From Marinomonas sargassi (lineage in GTDB: Bacteria; Pseudomonadota; Gammaproteobacteria; Pseudomonadales; Marinomonadaceae): a stretch of 64,000 nucleotides of DNA. Every line of letters begins with the position of its first letter. Position 1 is the first letter of the stretch. Position numbers and translations under genes: made by a program. Shown here in pieces: positions 20,023-31,000 of the stretch. The stretch is from NCBI RefSeq assembly GCF_025716875.1, contig NZ_JAOVZB010000001.1, positions 310,001 to 374,000 of the forward strand, in the 5' to 3' direction. The notes beneath the pieces are model-generated. The model was not told the origin of the DNA. It made no database searches and saw nothing but the letters and a program-made list of their open reading frames with translations.

Positions 20023-21687
20023 ATGAAGCTATTACTTCAGCTAGCAGGCAAACAATCAAAGACTCTACTGCTAGTTATGTTTTTAAGTATGGCGAGCGCA
20101 TTACTCACTATTAGCGTCATTGCTTTCATCCAGTACAGACTATTAAACGAGCACGCTTCTTTTAGCCAATCCCTAATTCAATTTTTCTTATTACTCATTG
20201 CATTACTACTAACTGCAACGATTGCACAAATATCTCTACACAAGCTAGGGCATCAGTTTGTATATAAGAAACGTCGCCGACTGGTTGCTCAGCTAATAAA
20301 TACAGATATAGAACAAATAGAAAATATTGGTGACGCTAAGATTTTAGCATCGCTAAACACTGACATACGTAACATAACCATCGCTTTTGTCCATTTACCA
20401 GAGTTGCTATATGGCATCATTCTCTCTGCGGTATCTATGGCTTATCTTGCTTTTTTATCTATACCGTTATTTTCCATTAGTCTTCTCATGCTATCGATGA
20501 CAGGACTGCTTGGGTTCTGGTTAATAAACAGAATTTCTTCTCATATCAGAAAAGTAAGGGAATACGATGACAAGCTATATCAAGATTACCAAACACTCAT
20601 TGACGGTCGAAAAGAGCTATCGCTAAATCCAGCTAGAGCTAAGCGCTACTTTAAAGAGGAATTCAACAAAAATGCCGCAGGCTACCGAGATCAAGTAATC
20701 GGCGCCGACATACTAAACGGCTTTGCAGCCAATCTGGCTAACACCATTGTGCTAGCGCTAATCGGAGTGAATTACGCTCTTGCATTAGGCCTCGGCTGGA
20801 GCAGTTTTCAAGTGGCTTCATCTTTTGCATTGGTTATTCTTTTTATTCGAATGCCACTGATGGCTGCCATAGGCGCCTTACCAGCCTTTGTCACAGCAAA
20901 TATCTCGATGAAAAAGCTAGCCTCACTATCCCTTAATGAGAGCGATAAACTAATAGATGAAAAAAGCGCCTCCACTCTATCATTTCAACAACTAACACTT
21001 CAGGGCGTCACTTACCAATATAGATCTAATAACGAAGAAAAGCCGTTTCAAGTTGGGCCTATTGATTTGACCATTACGCGTGGAGAGTTGATCTTCATCA
21101 TCGGAGGCAATGGTAGTGGAAAATCGACTTTTGCTCGATTACTTACAGGCTTATATCGCCCACATTCTGGTGAAGTGAATGTCGATGGATCAACAATTCA
21201 TGCAAATAGTTGGCACCTATATCGCCATTATTTTTCCGCAGTGTTTAGTGACTTCCACTTATTCCAGCAGATTACCGATGGCAATGGAAAGAACATCTCA
21301 AACAATGAGATTGACAACTGGATGGGACATCTAGAAATGGCGCATAAAGTGTCACATGAAAATGGCTATTTATCCGACACTCGTTATTCACAGGGACAAC
21401 GAAAACGCCTAGCTCTCATCATGTCTATTGCTGAACAAAGAGGCTGTATTTTGCTCGACGAATGGGCTGCAGATCAGGACCCTCGCTTCCGAAAAATATT
21501 CTACACACAATTGCTTCCTCTATTAAAGGAGCGAGGCATCACCATTATCGCTATCACTCATGACGATAAGTATTTCGACTGTGCTGACCGTGTTTTGAAA
21601 ATGGACAATGGTAAGTTATCAGAACTTAATCCAACAAATAGTTCACAGGTCAGAGAAGCAATTACAGCGACCGAAAACCAAAGGTAG
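20023..21687 (+). CDS. Cyclic-peptide-type siderophore exporter, fused ABC transporter (PvdE/SyrD family)
   Basis: Likely moves the siderophore or its precursor out of the cytoplasm. The 554-residue protein fuses six membrane helices (about 1-300) to an ATPase domain. The ATPase has Walker A GGNGSGKS near residues 364-371, a divergent signature SQGQRKR in place of LSGGQ, Walker B CILLDEWAADQDP and the switch His in AITHDD. The divergent signature and the EWAADQDP stretch are hallmarks of PvdE and SyrD. It is the first gene after the second Fur-box candidate and lies directly upstream of the MbtH and NRPS genes. Confidence 0.93.
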   Translation: MKLLLQLAGKQSKTLLLVMFLSMASALLTISVIAFIQYRLLNEHASFSQSLIQFFLLLIALLLTATIAQISLHKLGHQFVYKKRRRLVAQLINTDIEQIENIGDAKILASLNTDIRNITIAFVHLPELLYGIILSAVSMAYLAFLSIPLFSISLLMLSMTGLLGFWLINRISSHIRKVREYDDKLYQDYQTLIDGRKELSLNPARAKRYFKEEFNKNAAGYRDQVIGADILNGFAANLANTIVLALIGVNYALALGLGWSSFQVASSFALVILFIRMPLMAAIGALPAFVTANISMKKLASLSLNESDKLIDEKSASTLSFQQLTLQGVTYQYRSNNEEKPFQVGPIDLTITRGELIFIIGGNGSGKSTFARLLTGLYRPHSGEVNVDGSTIHANSWHLYRHYFSAVFSDFHLFQQITDGNGKNISNNEIDNWMGHLEMAHKVSHENGYLSDTRYSQGQRKRLALIMSIAEQRGCILLDEWAADQDPRFRKIFYTQLLPLLKERGITIIAITHDDKYFDCADRVLKMDNGKLSELNPTNSSQVREAITATENQR

Positions 21688-21741
21688 GGCTATCTATATG
21701 CCTTACACAAACACTATATAGAAAGTTATTGGAGCCCTTAA

Positions 21742-21957
21742 ATGAGTATTGATAATCCAAACACAGAATTCACTGTCGTGATCAACGAACAAGAGCAATA
21801 CAGCATTTGGCCAACTTACCACAACACCCCAACAGGTTGGAAAGAAGTAGGAGTAATTGGCAATAAAGAAACATGCTTGGCATACATAAAAACCACTTGG
21901 ATAGACATGCGCCCAAAAAACCTAAAAGAGAATTTAGCAAGTACAAACTCTAACTAA
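21742..21957 (+). CDS. MbtH-like NRPS chaperone
   Basis: MbtH-like proteins bind adenylation domains and are often required for their folding or activity. The 71-residue protein has the full signature: NEQEQYSIWP, then PTGWKEVG, then CLAYIKTTWIDMRP. A GGAG ribosome-binding site lies 8 nt before the ATG. It sits between the exporter and the first NRPS, and its stop codon lies inside the first copy of a heptanucleotide tandem repeat. Confidence 0.97.
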   Translation: MSIDNPNTEFTVVINEQEQYSIWPTYHNTPTGWKEVGVIGNKETCLAYIKTTWIDMRPKNLKENLASTNSN

Positions 21958-22002
21958 AAACTAAAAACTAAAAACTAAAAACTAAAAACTAAAAACTAAA
22001 AA
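21954..22002 (+). repeat. Seven perfect tandem copies of CTAAAAA between mbtH and the first NRPS gene
   Basis: Seven uninterrupted 7-bp units fill most of the 72-nt gap between the MbtH stop and the NRPS start. The first copy contains the MbtH stop codon. Simple repeats like this change copy number by slippage, so the spacing between the two genes may vary between cells or strains. Each copy also carries a TAA. Confidence 0.95.
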
Positions 22003-22029
22003 GATTATTAGACATCCTACCGCACTGTA

Positions 22030-25000
22030 ATGGAAAGTATGAATATGACTCCGACACAACATAAATGGCACCCTCTTTCTTACTCACAACAGCGTTTATG
22101 GATGTTCCACCAGATTAAACCTCAAAGTGTCGCTTATAACCTTGGAGGTTTACTTTGGTTCAAGGGAAATAATCTTAACAAAAAACAATTATTAGCAGCC
22201 TTATCTGATTTAGCAGAACAAACGCCTTCCCTAAATCTAATATTTGATGACAGTAAAGGAGAGCCGCTACAAAGGGTTGATCACAGCCTATTCTTAGGTT
22301 CAGATTTCATTGACTTATCTCATATGAGTCAAAATACAAACATAGTTGATGCGACCACTTGGATTGAACAAGATGCACAAGAAAGGATGTATAAACCCTA
22401 TAATCTAAAAAAACAAAATCTGACTCGCTCATGTGTTTATGAGATATCAAACAATCATTTTGCCATATTTCTAGGGGCACACCACTTAATAATGGATGGG
22501 TGGTCTCTATCATTATGCTGTAAAAAACTGCTTAATCTCCTAACAGGGAAAGGAAAAGCAGGGAAAAACTCTGGCTCTTCCTATTTAGAGTTTGCCACTC
22601 AGCGAGTCTCTGAAGAAGATCTAAAAAGATCACAACAGCACTGGAGAGCGCTAAACCTATTAGGTGATACCCCTCTTGAACTTCCAGTGGCAGACGTAAA
22701 AAGCGATCTATCTTATTCCGCAGGACATATTGAAAATGCGTTGACTGAAAGTGAAACACAAAAGATAACAGAGGCTGCTAAATCAATAGGTGTAACACGC
22801 TTTGAACTACTTTCATCAGCTCTTTTACTTACCCTATCTTCGTACGCCAACAATGCTCACCCATCTATCATTGTGCCAGCTTTAAACAGAGATAGTAAAA
22901 CTAGACGTTCAGTAGGTTTTTACGTAAACAATGCCGTTCTAGGCATGCCACTTTCCCCACTAGAAACCCTCGAAGAAATATCGCATAAAGTTCAACGCAT
23001 TATGAAAGAGTCGGTCAAATACTCTGCCTTACCCATCGAGCAATTGGGTGAACAAGCAGATGGCCAATCCACTCTATCACTACCCACCACCGCCTTTAAC
23101 TTTAGGGCACACGGAAGTGGTTTGCTTTTGAGTGCAAGTGACTTTCAAGCCGTCTTTAAAGAGTTCCCTGTTGTAGAAACTCCTTTCGAACTTGTACTGG
23201 ATGCAATAAGTGGCGATCAACTCTCACTGCGTTTTGTTTATGCGAAAGAAAAATTCACCCAAAGTTTCATCCACCGCTTTATATCAAGCTACAAACAAAT
23301 CTTAGCGGAGATATGCTCGTCTCCTACAAAGCCAAAGGCACAACTATCAATAATTACTGCTGAAGATAATATATGGCTAGATAAAACCTCTGCCATAAGA
23401 GAAACGTACTCCCCTACTATTTTTACTCAGCTACTCACAGAACAAGCATTATTACAGCCTGATGCTATTGCAATTCAACACAACGCAGAAACACTCACTT
23501 ATGCTCAGCTAGATAAAAGGTCTAACCAATTAGCTCACTTTTTAGCGGCTCGCTCTCCATCACTGAAAGATAATGTAATCGGAGTCATGATGGAACGTGG
23601 GACAGATATGCTTATTGCCATGATAGGGGTCATGAAAGCTGGTGCTGCATTTTTACCATTAGACCCTGACTACCCCTCTGAACGCTTAGGCTTCATGCTA
23701 AAAGACAGCCAATCTCTACTTCTCTTAACTCAGCAACATTTATTTGAAAGCGCACAGAGTCTGACAAAACAGGAAATCATTGCCCTTAGCTCTTTACTGC
23801 TAGAGGACCTTCCAGACACAGAACCGAATGCCAATTTACACCCAAATAATTTGGCCTATTTGATTTATACATCTGGATCTACAGGCACGCCAAAGGGAGT
23901 TGCAGTCGATCATTTGGGACTAACAATGCATATCCAAACAATTGGAGCACGCTATGGCATGACACCAGATGACTGTGAGCTTCATTTTGCCTCTATAAGT
24001 TTTGATGGTGCCGTCGAACGTTGGACCGTGCCATTAGCTTTTGGCTCACGCTTAATTATTCGTGATCAAGAGCTATGGACGCCAGAAAAAACCACAAAGG
24101 TATTATGTGAAGAAAACGTAACCATTGCCTGCTTCCCTCCCAGTTATATGGGGCCATTGCTTGATTGGATTGAAGAAACAAGACCATCCCTTGCTTTGCG
24201 CTCAATTACATTAGGAGGTGAAGCTTTTACTCATGAAACATTTGAACGAATTAAATCTGTTATCAACCCACCTAGAATTATTAATGGTTATGGTCCGACA
24301 GAAACAGTAGTAACCCCCATGATTTGGAGTGCTGAAAATGGTGAGTCGTTCACTGGCGCCTATGCTCCAATTGGTACCGCTGTAGGAGAACGAAAACTTT
24401 ACGTATTGGATGAAAACCTATCTAGACTGCCTGTAGGTTCAATTGGTGAACTTTATATAGGCATGGAAGTAGGGCTTGCCCGAGGCTATTTCAATCGACC
24501 GGATATAACTGCAGAACGTTTCCTACCAGATCCATTCGCCAATAATGGCGAACGTATGTACCGTACTGGAGACCTAGTTTCTTTCCGACAAGATGGTGTT
24601 GTTGAATATCTAGGCCGTGCAGACCAGCAAATCAAGATTCGAGGATTTCGAATCGAGTTAGGAGAGATTGAGTCGCGCCTGCAAGCTATTGCAGGATCAG
24701 AGCTGTGTGCTGTAGTTGCCCATAAAGCTCATTCAGGCACCAAGCTTATTGCTTACATACAATTAAATAACCCTGAACAAGCACAAAAAAATGACTGGTT
24801 AGCACAACTGGCAGAGCAAGTACCTGACTACATGGTTCCAGTGGATATCATAACTCATGAAAAGCTGCCGCTAACACCAGCAGGAAAAATCGACCGTACC
24901 AAGCTCGCTAATTTAGAGTGGCAACCTAAAAAGGAAGACTCCGAATTTTCTGAATTAACAACAAACAAACAGAAACTACTTGCCAATATCTGGTGTGAGC

Positions 25001-28000
25001 TACTAAGTCTTGACTCTGTCGGAGCTGACAGCCACTTCTTCGCCCTAGGTGGCGACTCTATTATGGCACTACAATTAGTAGGAAAACTAAGACAGAAGAA
25101 TTTACTACTGACACCCAAAGAGGTATTTGATCAGCCGACCCTTGCAGAAATGGCTGACCGTTTAACCGAAAGCGTAAGTAAGAAAATAAAAAATGCAGAT
25201 CAGCACGTCCTTCCAAGCGGGCAAAATAGCCCCGTACCTTTATTACCCATGCAAGCTCGTTTTATACAGCAACTCGACCATGCATTATGTAATCAATACA
25301 TGCAATTTCACCTTGCAGACAATATTGACCCAAACGCTTTGCGTCATGCTGTCGCCTTATTAGTATCTCATCATGACGCTTTACGACTTAAGTTTTCCTC
25401 ATCGACAGATACGGCAAACTACGCTGACATTAACGCTAATGAACCTCTATTTTCTTTTCAAGTATTGGATAACCCTCAGGGTATAACAGAGAGTACAGCA
25501 ACACTGGTACAAACTTCCATTTCCCCCAGTTTAGGGAGAAATATATCTGTTGGAGCCAATACATCAAGTGGCGAAGTCATAATTGCTGTTCACCACCTTG
25601 TGGTCGATGCTCTGTCTTGGTTGACTCTGGTTCAGGATCTGATTGGTCTCTATACTCAGAACCTAACCCTTGATAACAGCAAGTATCTTTTACCTCAAAA
25701 GACACACCACCAAGCGGACTGGCATCAGGCTCTCAACGGCTATTCTTTATCTACAAAAGAGCAGCAGTATTGGAATGAACAAGTAAGTGATAGCCTCTTC
25801 CCTAACAAGCGAGGTGAAATTACATCTCTCCACTGTCAAATTGACACTGGAACAGCAAATACATTATTTGAGCAAACAAAGCGCTTCGCTCAATTAGATA
25901 AAGAAACCAGTTTACTTGCAGCAATATCTTGTACACTGGCCAAGCTAACAGGTAAGAATACCTTCACTGTGCACAAAGAAAGTCATGGCCGTTACTCAGA
26001 GCAGTTTGGACTAGACTTATCACACAGTATTAACTGGTTTACTGCGTTATTCCCACACAAGATCAATATTCATGACGAGTTAGGGCTTACTTTAGGCCAT
26101 TTTAAAGACCTTGCTATATCGGTCACTTCTGGTGGAATAGGCTACTCGGCAGGCGTTGTACAGAAACACTGGTCTTACTCAGACTCAATTGATGTGCTCT
26201 TTAATTATTTAGGCAGTGCTACCAATACAAAAGTCACTGGAATAGAAGTATCGAAATTTGGCTTATGGCGAAACAGCAATATGCCAGCCGAAACTGGAAT
26301 CACTTTTAATATTAGTGAAAATGAGCAAGGTTTATCGTTAGACATTGAATTAGACAGTAACATCTCAATTGCAAAAAGTAGTAACAATTTAATCCATGAA
26401 TTAAAGGCCACAATACTTTCCATTACGAATTACTGTTTAGCACACACGCCAACGCTAACCAAAAGTGATGCACCGCATACAGAATTATCTTTAGCAACCT
26501 TAGCGAAAGTAAGCCAACATTCACACGATAACAAAGGTGCATTACCACAAAAAGTCCTCCCTCTATCTACCTTACAGCAGGGTCTGTACTTCCATGCAAA
26601 ACTGTCCAATAGCAATAACACTTACGTCAACCAGATAACGCTTCCCATTAGAGGAGCTTCGTCTGAAAGGCTCATCAAGTATTGGCAAAGTTTAATGGAA
26701 CGACATGCAATTTTACGCACAACAATTAGCCAAATTGATGGGCAGGCATATCAAGTTACCTGGCCGGAACTCGCACTTAATTACAAGATAAAAGATACTC
26801 AACACACACTGTCATTTGACCTTGAAAGTTATAAAAGCCAACTAATCCAACAAGGCTTTAAATTAGAGCAAGCTCTAGATACAAGTTCACTAGAAGCTTT
26901 ATGGAGAATAGATTTAGTTCAAACCACAGCAGACGAACTACAATGTATTTTCACAATTCACCATATATTAATGGATGGATGGAGCACGGGGGTGCTGCTA
27001 AGTGAGCTATTCTCTTTGTATCAAGGCACGCAACTACCTAAAATACATCATGATTTTTCAAATTATCTCGACTGGGTTGCCGACCAAGATGCTAAGAATT
27101 CAGTGGACTACTGGCAATCTTACCTCGCTAATATTGAAGCACCGACTCACCTAGCAAACCTTTATGGAAGAAAGAACAGTAATGTGACGGCCTTAGAATC
27201 AGATCAAGGTCATGTTCGCTATAATCTTGATATTGAAACGCCTACTTTGTCTCTATGGCAAGCCGCTTTGCAAAATGCAGGATTAACATTAAACACTCTC
27301 ATTCAGGCTTCATGGCTGCTAACTCTGCAACGCTATACCGGGCAAAACAACCCTATATTTGGTAACACTGTGGCAGGCAGACCCACTTCTCTAGAAAACA
27401 GTGAGTCTATGGTTGGGCTGTTTATTAATACGCTCCCAGTCACTCACTCAATCGACTTTTCATCAAATACAAATGATTGGCTCAACGAGCTGCAATCACA
27501 AACCAGTACTCAACGTGAATTTAGTTATTCTTCATTAGCCGATGTACAAGCCCAGTCACCATTAGATGACAGCAACATATTTGACACACTAATGGTTTTT
27601 GAGAATTACCCTCTCGATAAAAACTTACTGAAGCAAAGCGGCTTAGAAGTAGGTGAACCAGATAGCTATGAATTTACACACTACCCACTAACCTTAGCCG
27701 TGTTGCCTGGTGATTTCCTGCGTATTGTCTTCGCCTATGATTCGTCTCACTTTAGTAAATGGGACATCGAAAACTTAGCCTCCACAACAAACCATTACTT
27801 AGATCAATTAATACAACATCTTAGTCAGCCTCTTAGCAGTTTATCAATACTGGATGAAAGACAAGCACAAACATTAAACAGCTACCATAAGGCCAGCGAG
27901 CCTTGGAGTTATATCCCTTTTTCTCAGCTTGTTAGTGAACAAGCAAAAGCATTACCAACCAAAGAAGCCATTGTGGCTAACCCATTAGGAATCGTCACCT

Positions 28001-31000
28001 CACACAGCAGTAAACGAATTTCTTTGACCTATTCACAACTTGACCAACAAAGTGATGCCGTTGCGGCACACCTCATTGAACTGGGGGTAAAACCAGACAA
28101 TATTATCGGTGCTCTACATCAAAGAGGCACGGATATGTTGGTAACTATGCTTGGCATTCTCAAAGCTGGTGCCGCCTTCTTACCACTTGATCCTGACTAC
28201 CCAAAAGAGCGCCTAGCTTATATGTTGGAAGATAGTCACGCTCTCAGCTTAATTACTGACAATGTCTCCCAAGAGCTAGCGAATACTATCTATCAACCTG
28301 AAAAAACCATTCTCTTCGCCGACATAGACATACAGAAAGAGCTTAAAGAAAGACCCCATTTACTTCCTGATCAACTCGCCTATGTTATTTACACATCGGG
28401 GTCGACAGGAAAACCCAAAGGCGTATGTGTATCACAGCTCGGCATGAGCATGCATGTGCAAACCATTGGGCAGCGCTATGGTATGCAGCCCAATGATATA
28501 GAGCTGCACTTTGCCTCTATTAGTTTTGATGGGGCCATCGAACGCTGGAGTGTGCCACTAGCATTTGGCTCTTCTCTTATTATTCGTGATCAGCAATTAT
28601 GGAGTGCCAGTGAAACCTGTGATGTTTTGGAAAAAGAGCAGGTTAGTATTGCTTGTTTCCCGCCTAGCTATGTCGGACCCTTACTTGAATGGATAGAATT
28701 AGAACAGCAGAAAGATATCCAACTTAATCTAAATGTTCGTTCATGGACGTTAGGTGGTGAGGCCTTTACAAAAGAAACCTACTTCAAACTTCAAGAAACA
28801 CTGCAGCCTCGACGTATTATTAACGGTTATGGGCCAACCGAAACCGTAGTCACACCAATGATATGGCAAGCCTACCCGGATACACCATTGAGTAGCGCAT
28901 ATGCTCCTATAGGTAACGCCGTTGGCGCACGATCTTTGTATATCCTCGACAGTGCATTACAACCGGTTCCTGCTGGTGTTATAGGCGAACTCTATATTGG
29001 CAATGAGGCAGGATTAGCACGAGGTTATCTTGACCGACCAGACCTCACAGCCGAGCGTTTTTTACCCGACCCATTCAGCCAAAATGGTGAACGCATGTAC
29101 CGTACCGGCGATTTAGTTCGTTGGCGCACAGACGGAATCATGGAGTATCAAGGCCGTATAGATGACCAGATAAAAATTCGCGGCTTCCGTATTGAATTAG
29201 GTGAAATTGAAAGTCTTTTACAAAAGGTAAGCGGCTGCAAACAATGTGCTGTCGTAGCATTTGAGCAAACTGAAGGTTCCTCTCTTAATAAGTATTTAGT
29301 GGGCTACCTAGAAAGTAATGAACACGCATCAGCACCTCATTCTGATACAGACCTTCAAGCTATATTAACTGAGTTAGGTAAGCAGCTTCCTGACTATATG
29401 GTGCCATCTCAATTAGTTGTAATGGAGCAATTACCTTTAACTCCAGCCAGTAAAATAGATAAAAAACGTTTAATTGCCCCTGAACTGCATGCAAAGACCA
29501 TCGACTACGTTCCACCTAAAGGAGATATGGAAGAGCAACTTGCCGAGCAATGGCAACAGCTTTTCAATATTGAAAAGGTAAGCCGTCATGATGACTTCTT
29601 CAATTTAGGTGGGCAATCTTTACTCGCCACGCAACTGGTCGGACGATTACAACAACAAAACATTCATCTGCCTCTACAAGATGTTTTTTCAGCTAGTGAA
29701 TTATGTTCCATGGCAGCTCATTGCACTCAAAACCAAAGCACTGCAACGGATGCACTTACACCTATTGCTCAAGTGCCTCGTTTAGACCTAATGCCTGTAA
29801 GCACCTCACAAAAAAGACTGTGGTTTGTGCAAGAGTTAATGCCAGAAAGTTCTGCTTATCATATGCCACTCGGTCTTACCTTATTAGGGCAGCTACAATT
29901 AGAACATTTAGAAGAAGCATTAAAGCTTCTTGTGAATCGCCATGAGATATTACGCACCTCTTTCACTCAAATAGATGGTGAGCTAATGCAGCTCATTCAC
30001 CCTAAACTCGATTATACAAAAGAACTACCTTTATTATCACGTCATCACGTTGCTGAGTTTGAGTCAATTGAGCAACAAAGACTAGAGTGGATTGGGCAAC
30101 CTTTTGACTTAACAAAACCTAGGTTACTGCGCGCTTATATCGTCGAAAATAGTCCAACTCAATTTGAACTTTTACTCGTTATTCACCACATCATTTCTGA
30201 TGGTGTCTCTATGCAGCGCTTTATTAAAGAGCTAGCTGAAAACTACCTTGATATAGCTCAAGATCCGCAAGCTAAAACAGTGGAAATAGCCCTTAAACAG
30301 CCTGACACTCAATACGTAGATTACGCCCATTGGCAACAAAACTGGCTAAAATCCGACCAAGCTCAACGTGATTTAGCATGGTGGAAGAACACCCTTAAAA
30401 GTGACATAGAACCTTTAGTCTTACAAAGTGAAGTCTCACGTTCAGACCTGCAAACGATAGGTAAACGTCAGCACTTCACTTTGACTCAGCAACAAATAGA
30501 GCAAATTACTTCTCTGGCCAGCGCCCATAAAACCACTGTGTTTAATGTGATGTTGAGCCTTTGGCATTTGGTGCTACACAAATATTCTGACCGTAAAGAT
30601 ATTCGTGTTGGCATTCCTGTGGCTGGCCGTAGTCAACCTGCTACAGAGAGCATGCAAGGCTGCTTTATTAACAACCTAGTCACCTCTTCTGTATTTACCG
30701 AAGAGACTACATTCTCCTCCTTGCTACAAGACATTAAAGCATTCAATGAACAAGCTCTTAGCCGTCAGGATGTACCTTTTGAAGTGGTAGTAGAAGCACT
30801 TGGAGTAACAGGAAATCTACAACATCACCCTCTTTATCAAACTAGCTTCAACTTTCAGCAGTTAGATAAAAGCCTCTTTGATCTATGGGGAGATATAAAA
30901 GCACAGCCTTTTGATCCTGGCGTTGTTGCCGCTCAGCTTGAAATAAGCCTTGATATACAACAATTCAGCGAAAGCGACTGGGGAGGCTTTATCAACTACA

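Noticed and set aside
21954..22002. CRISPR array or origin-type iteron
   Set aside because: The unit is only 7 bp with no spacers, and there is no replication or cas gene nearby. It is a simple sequence repeat.
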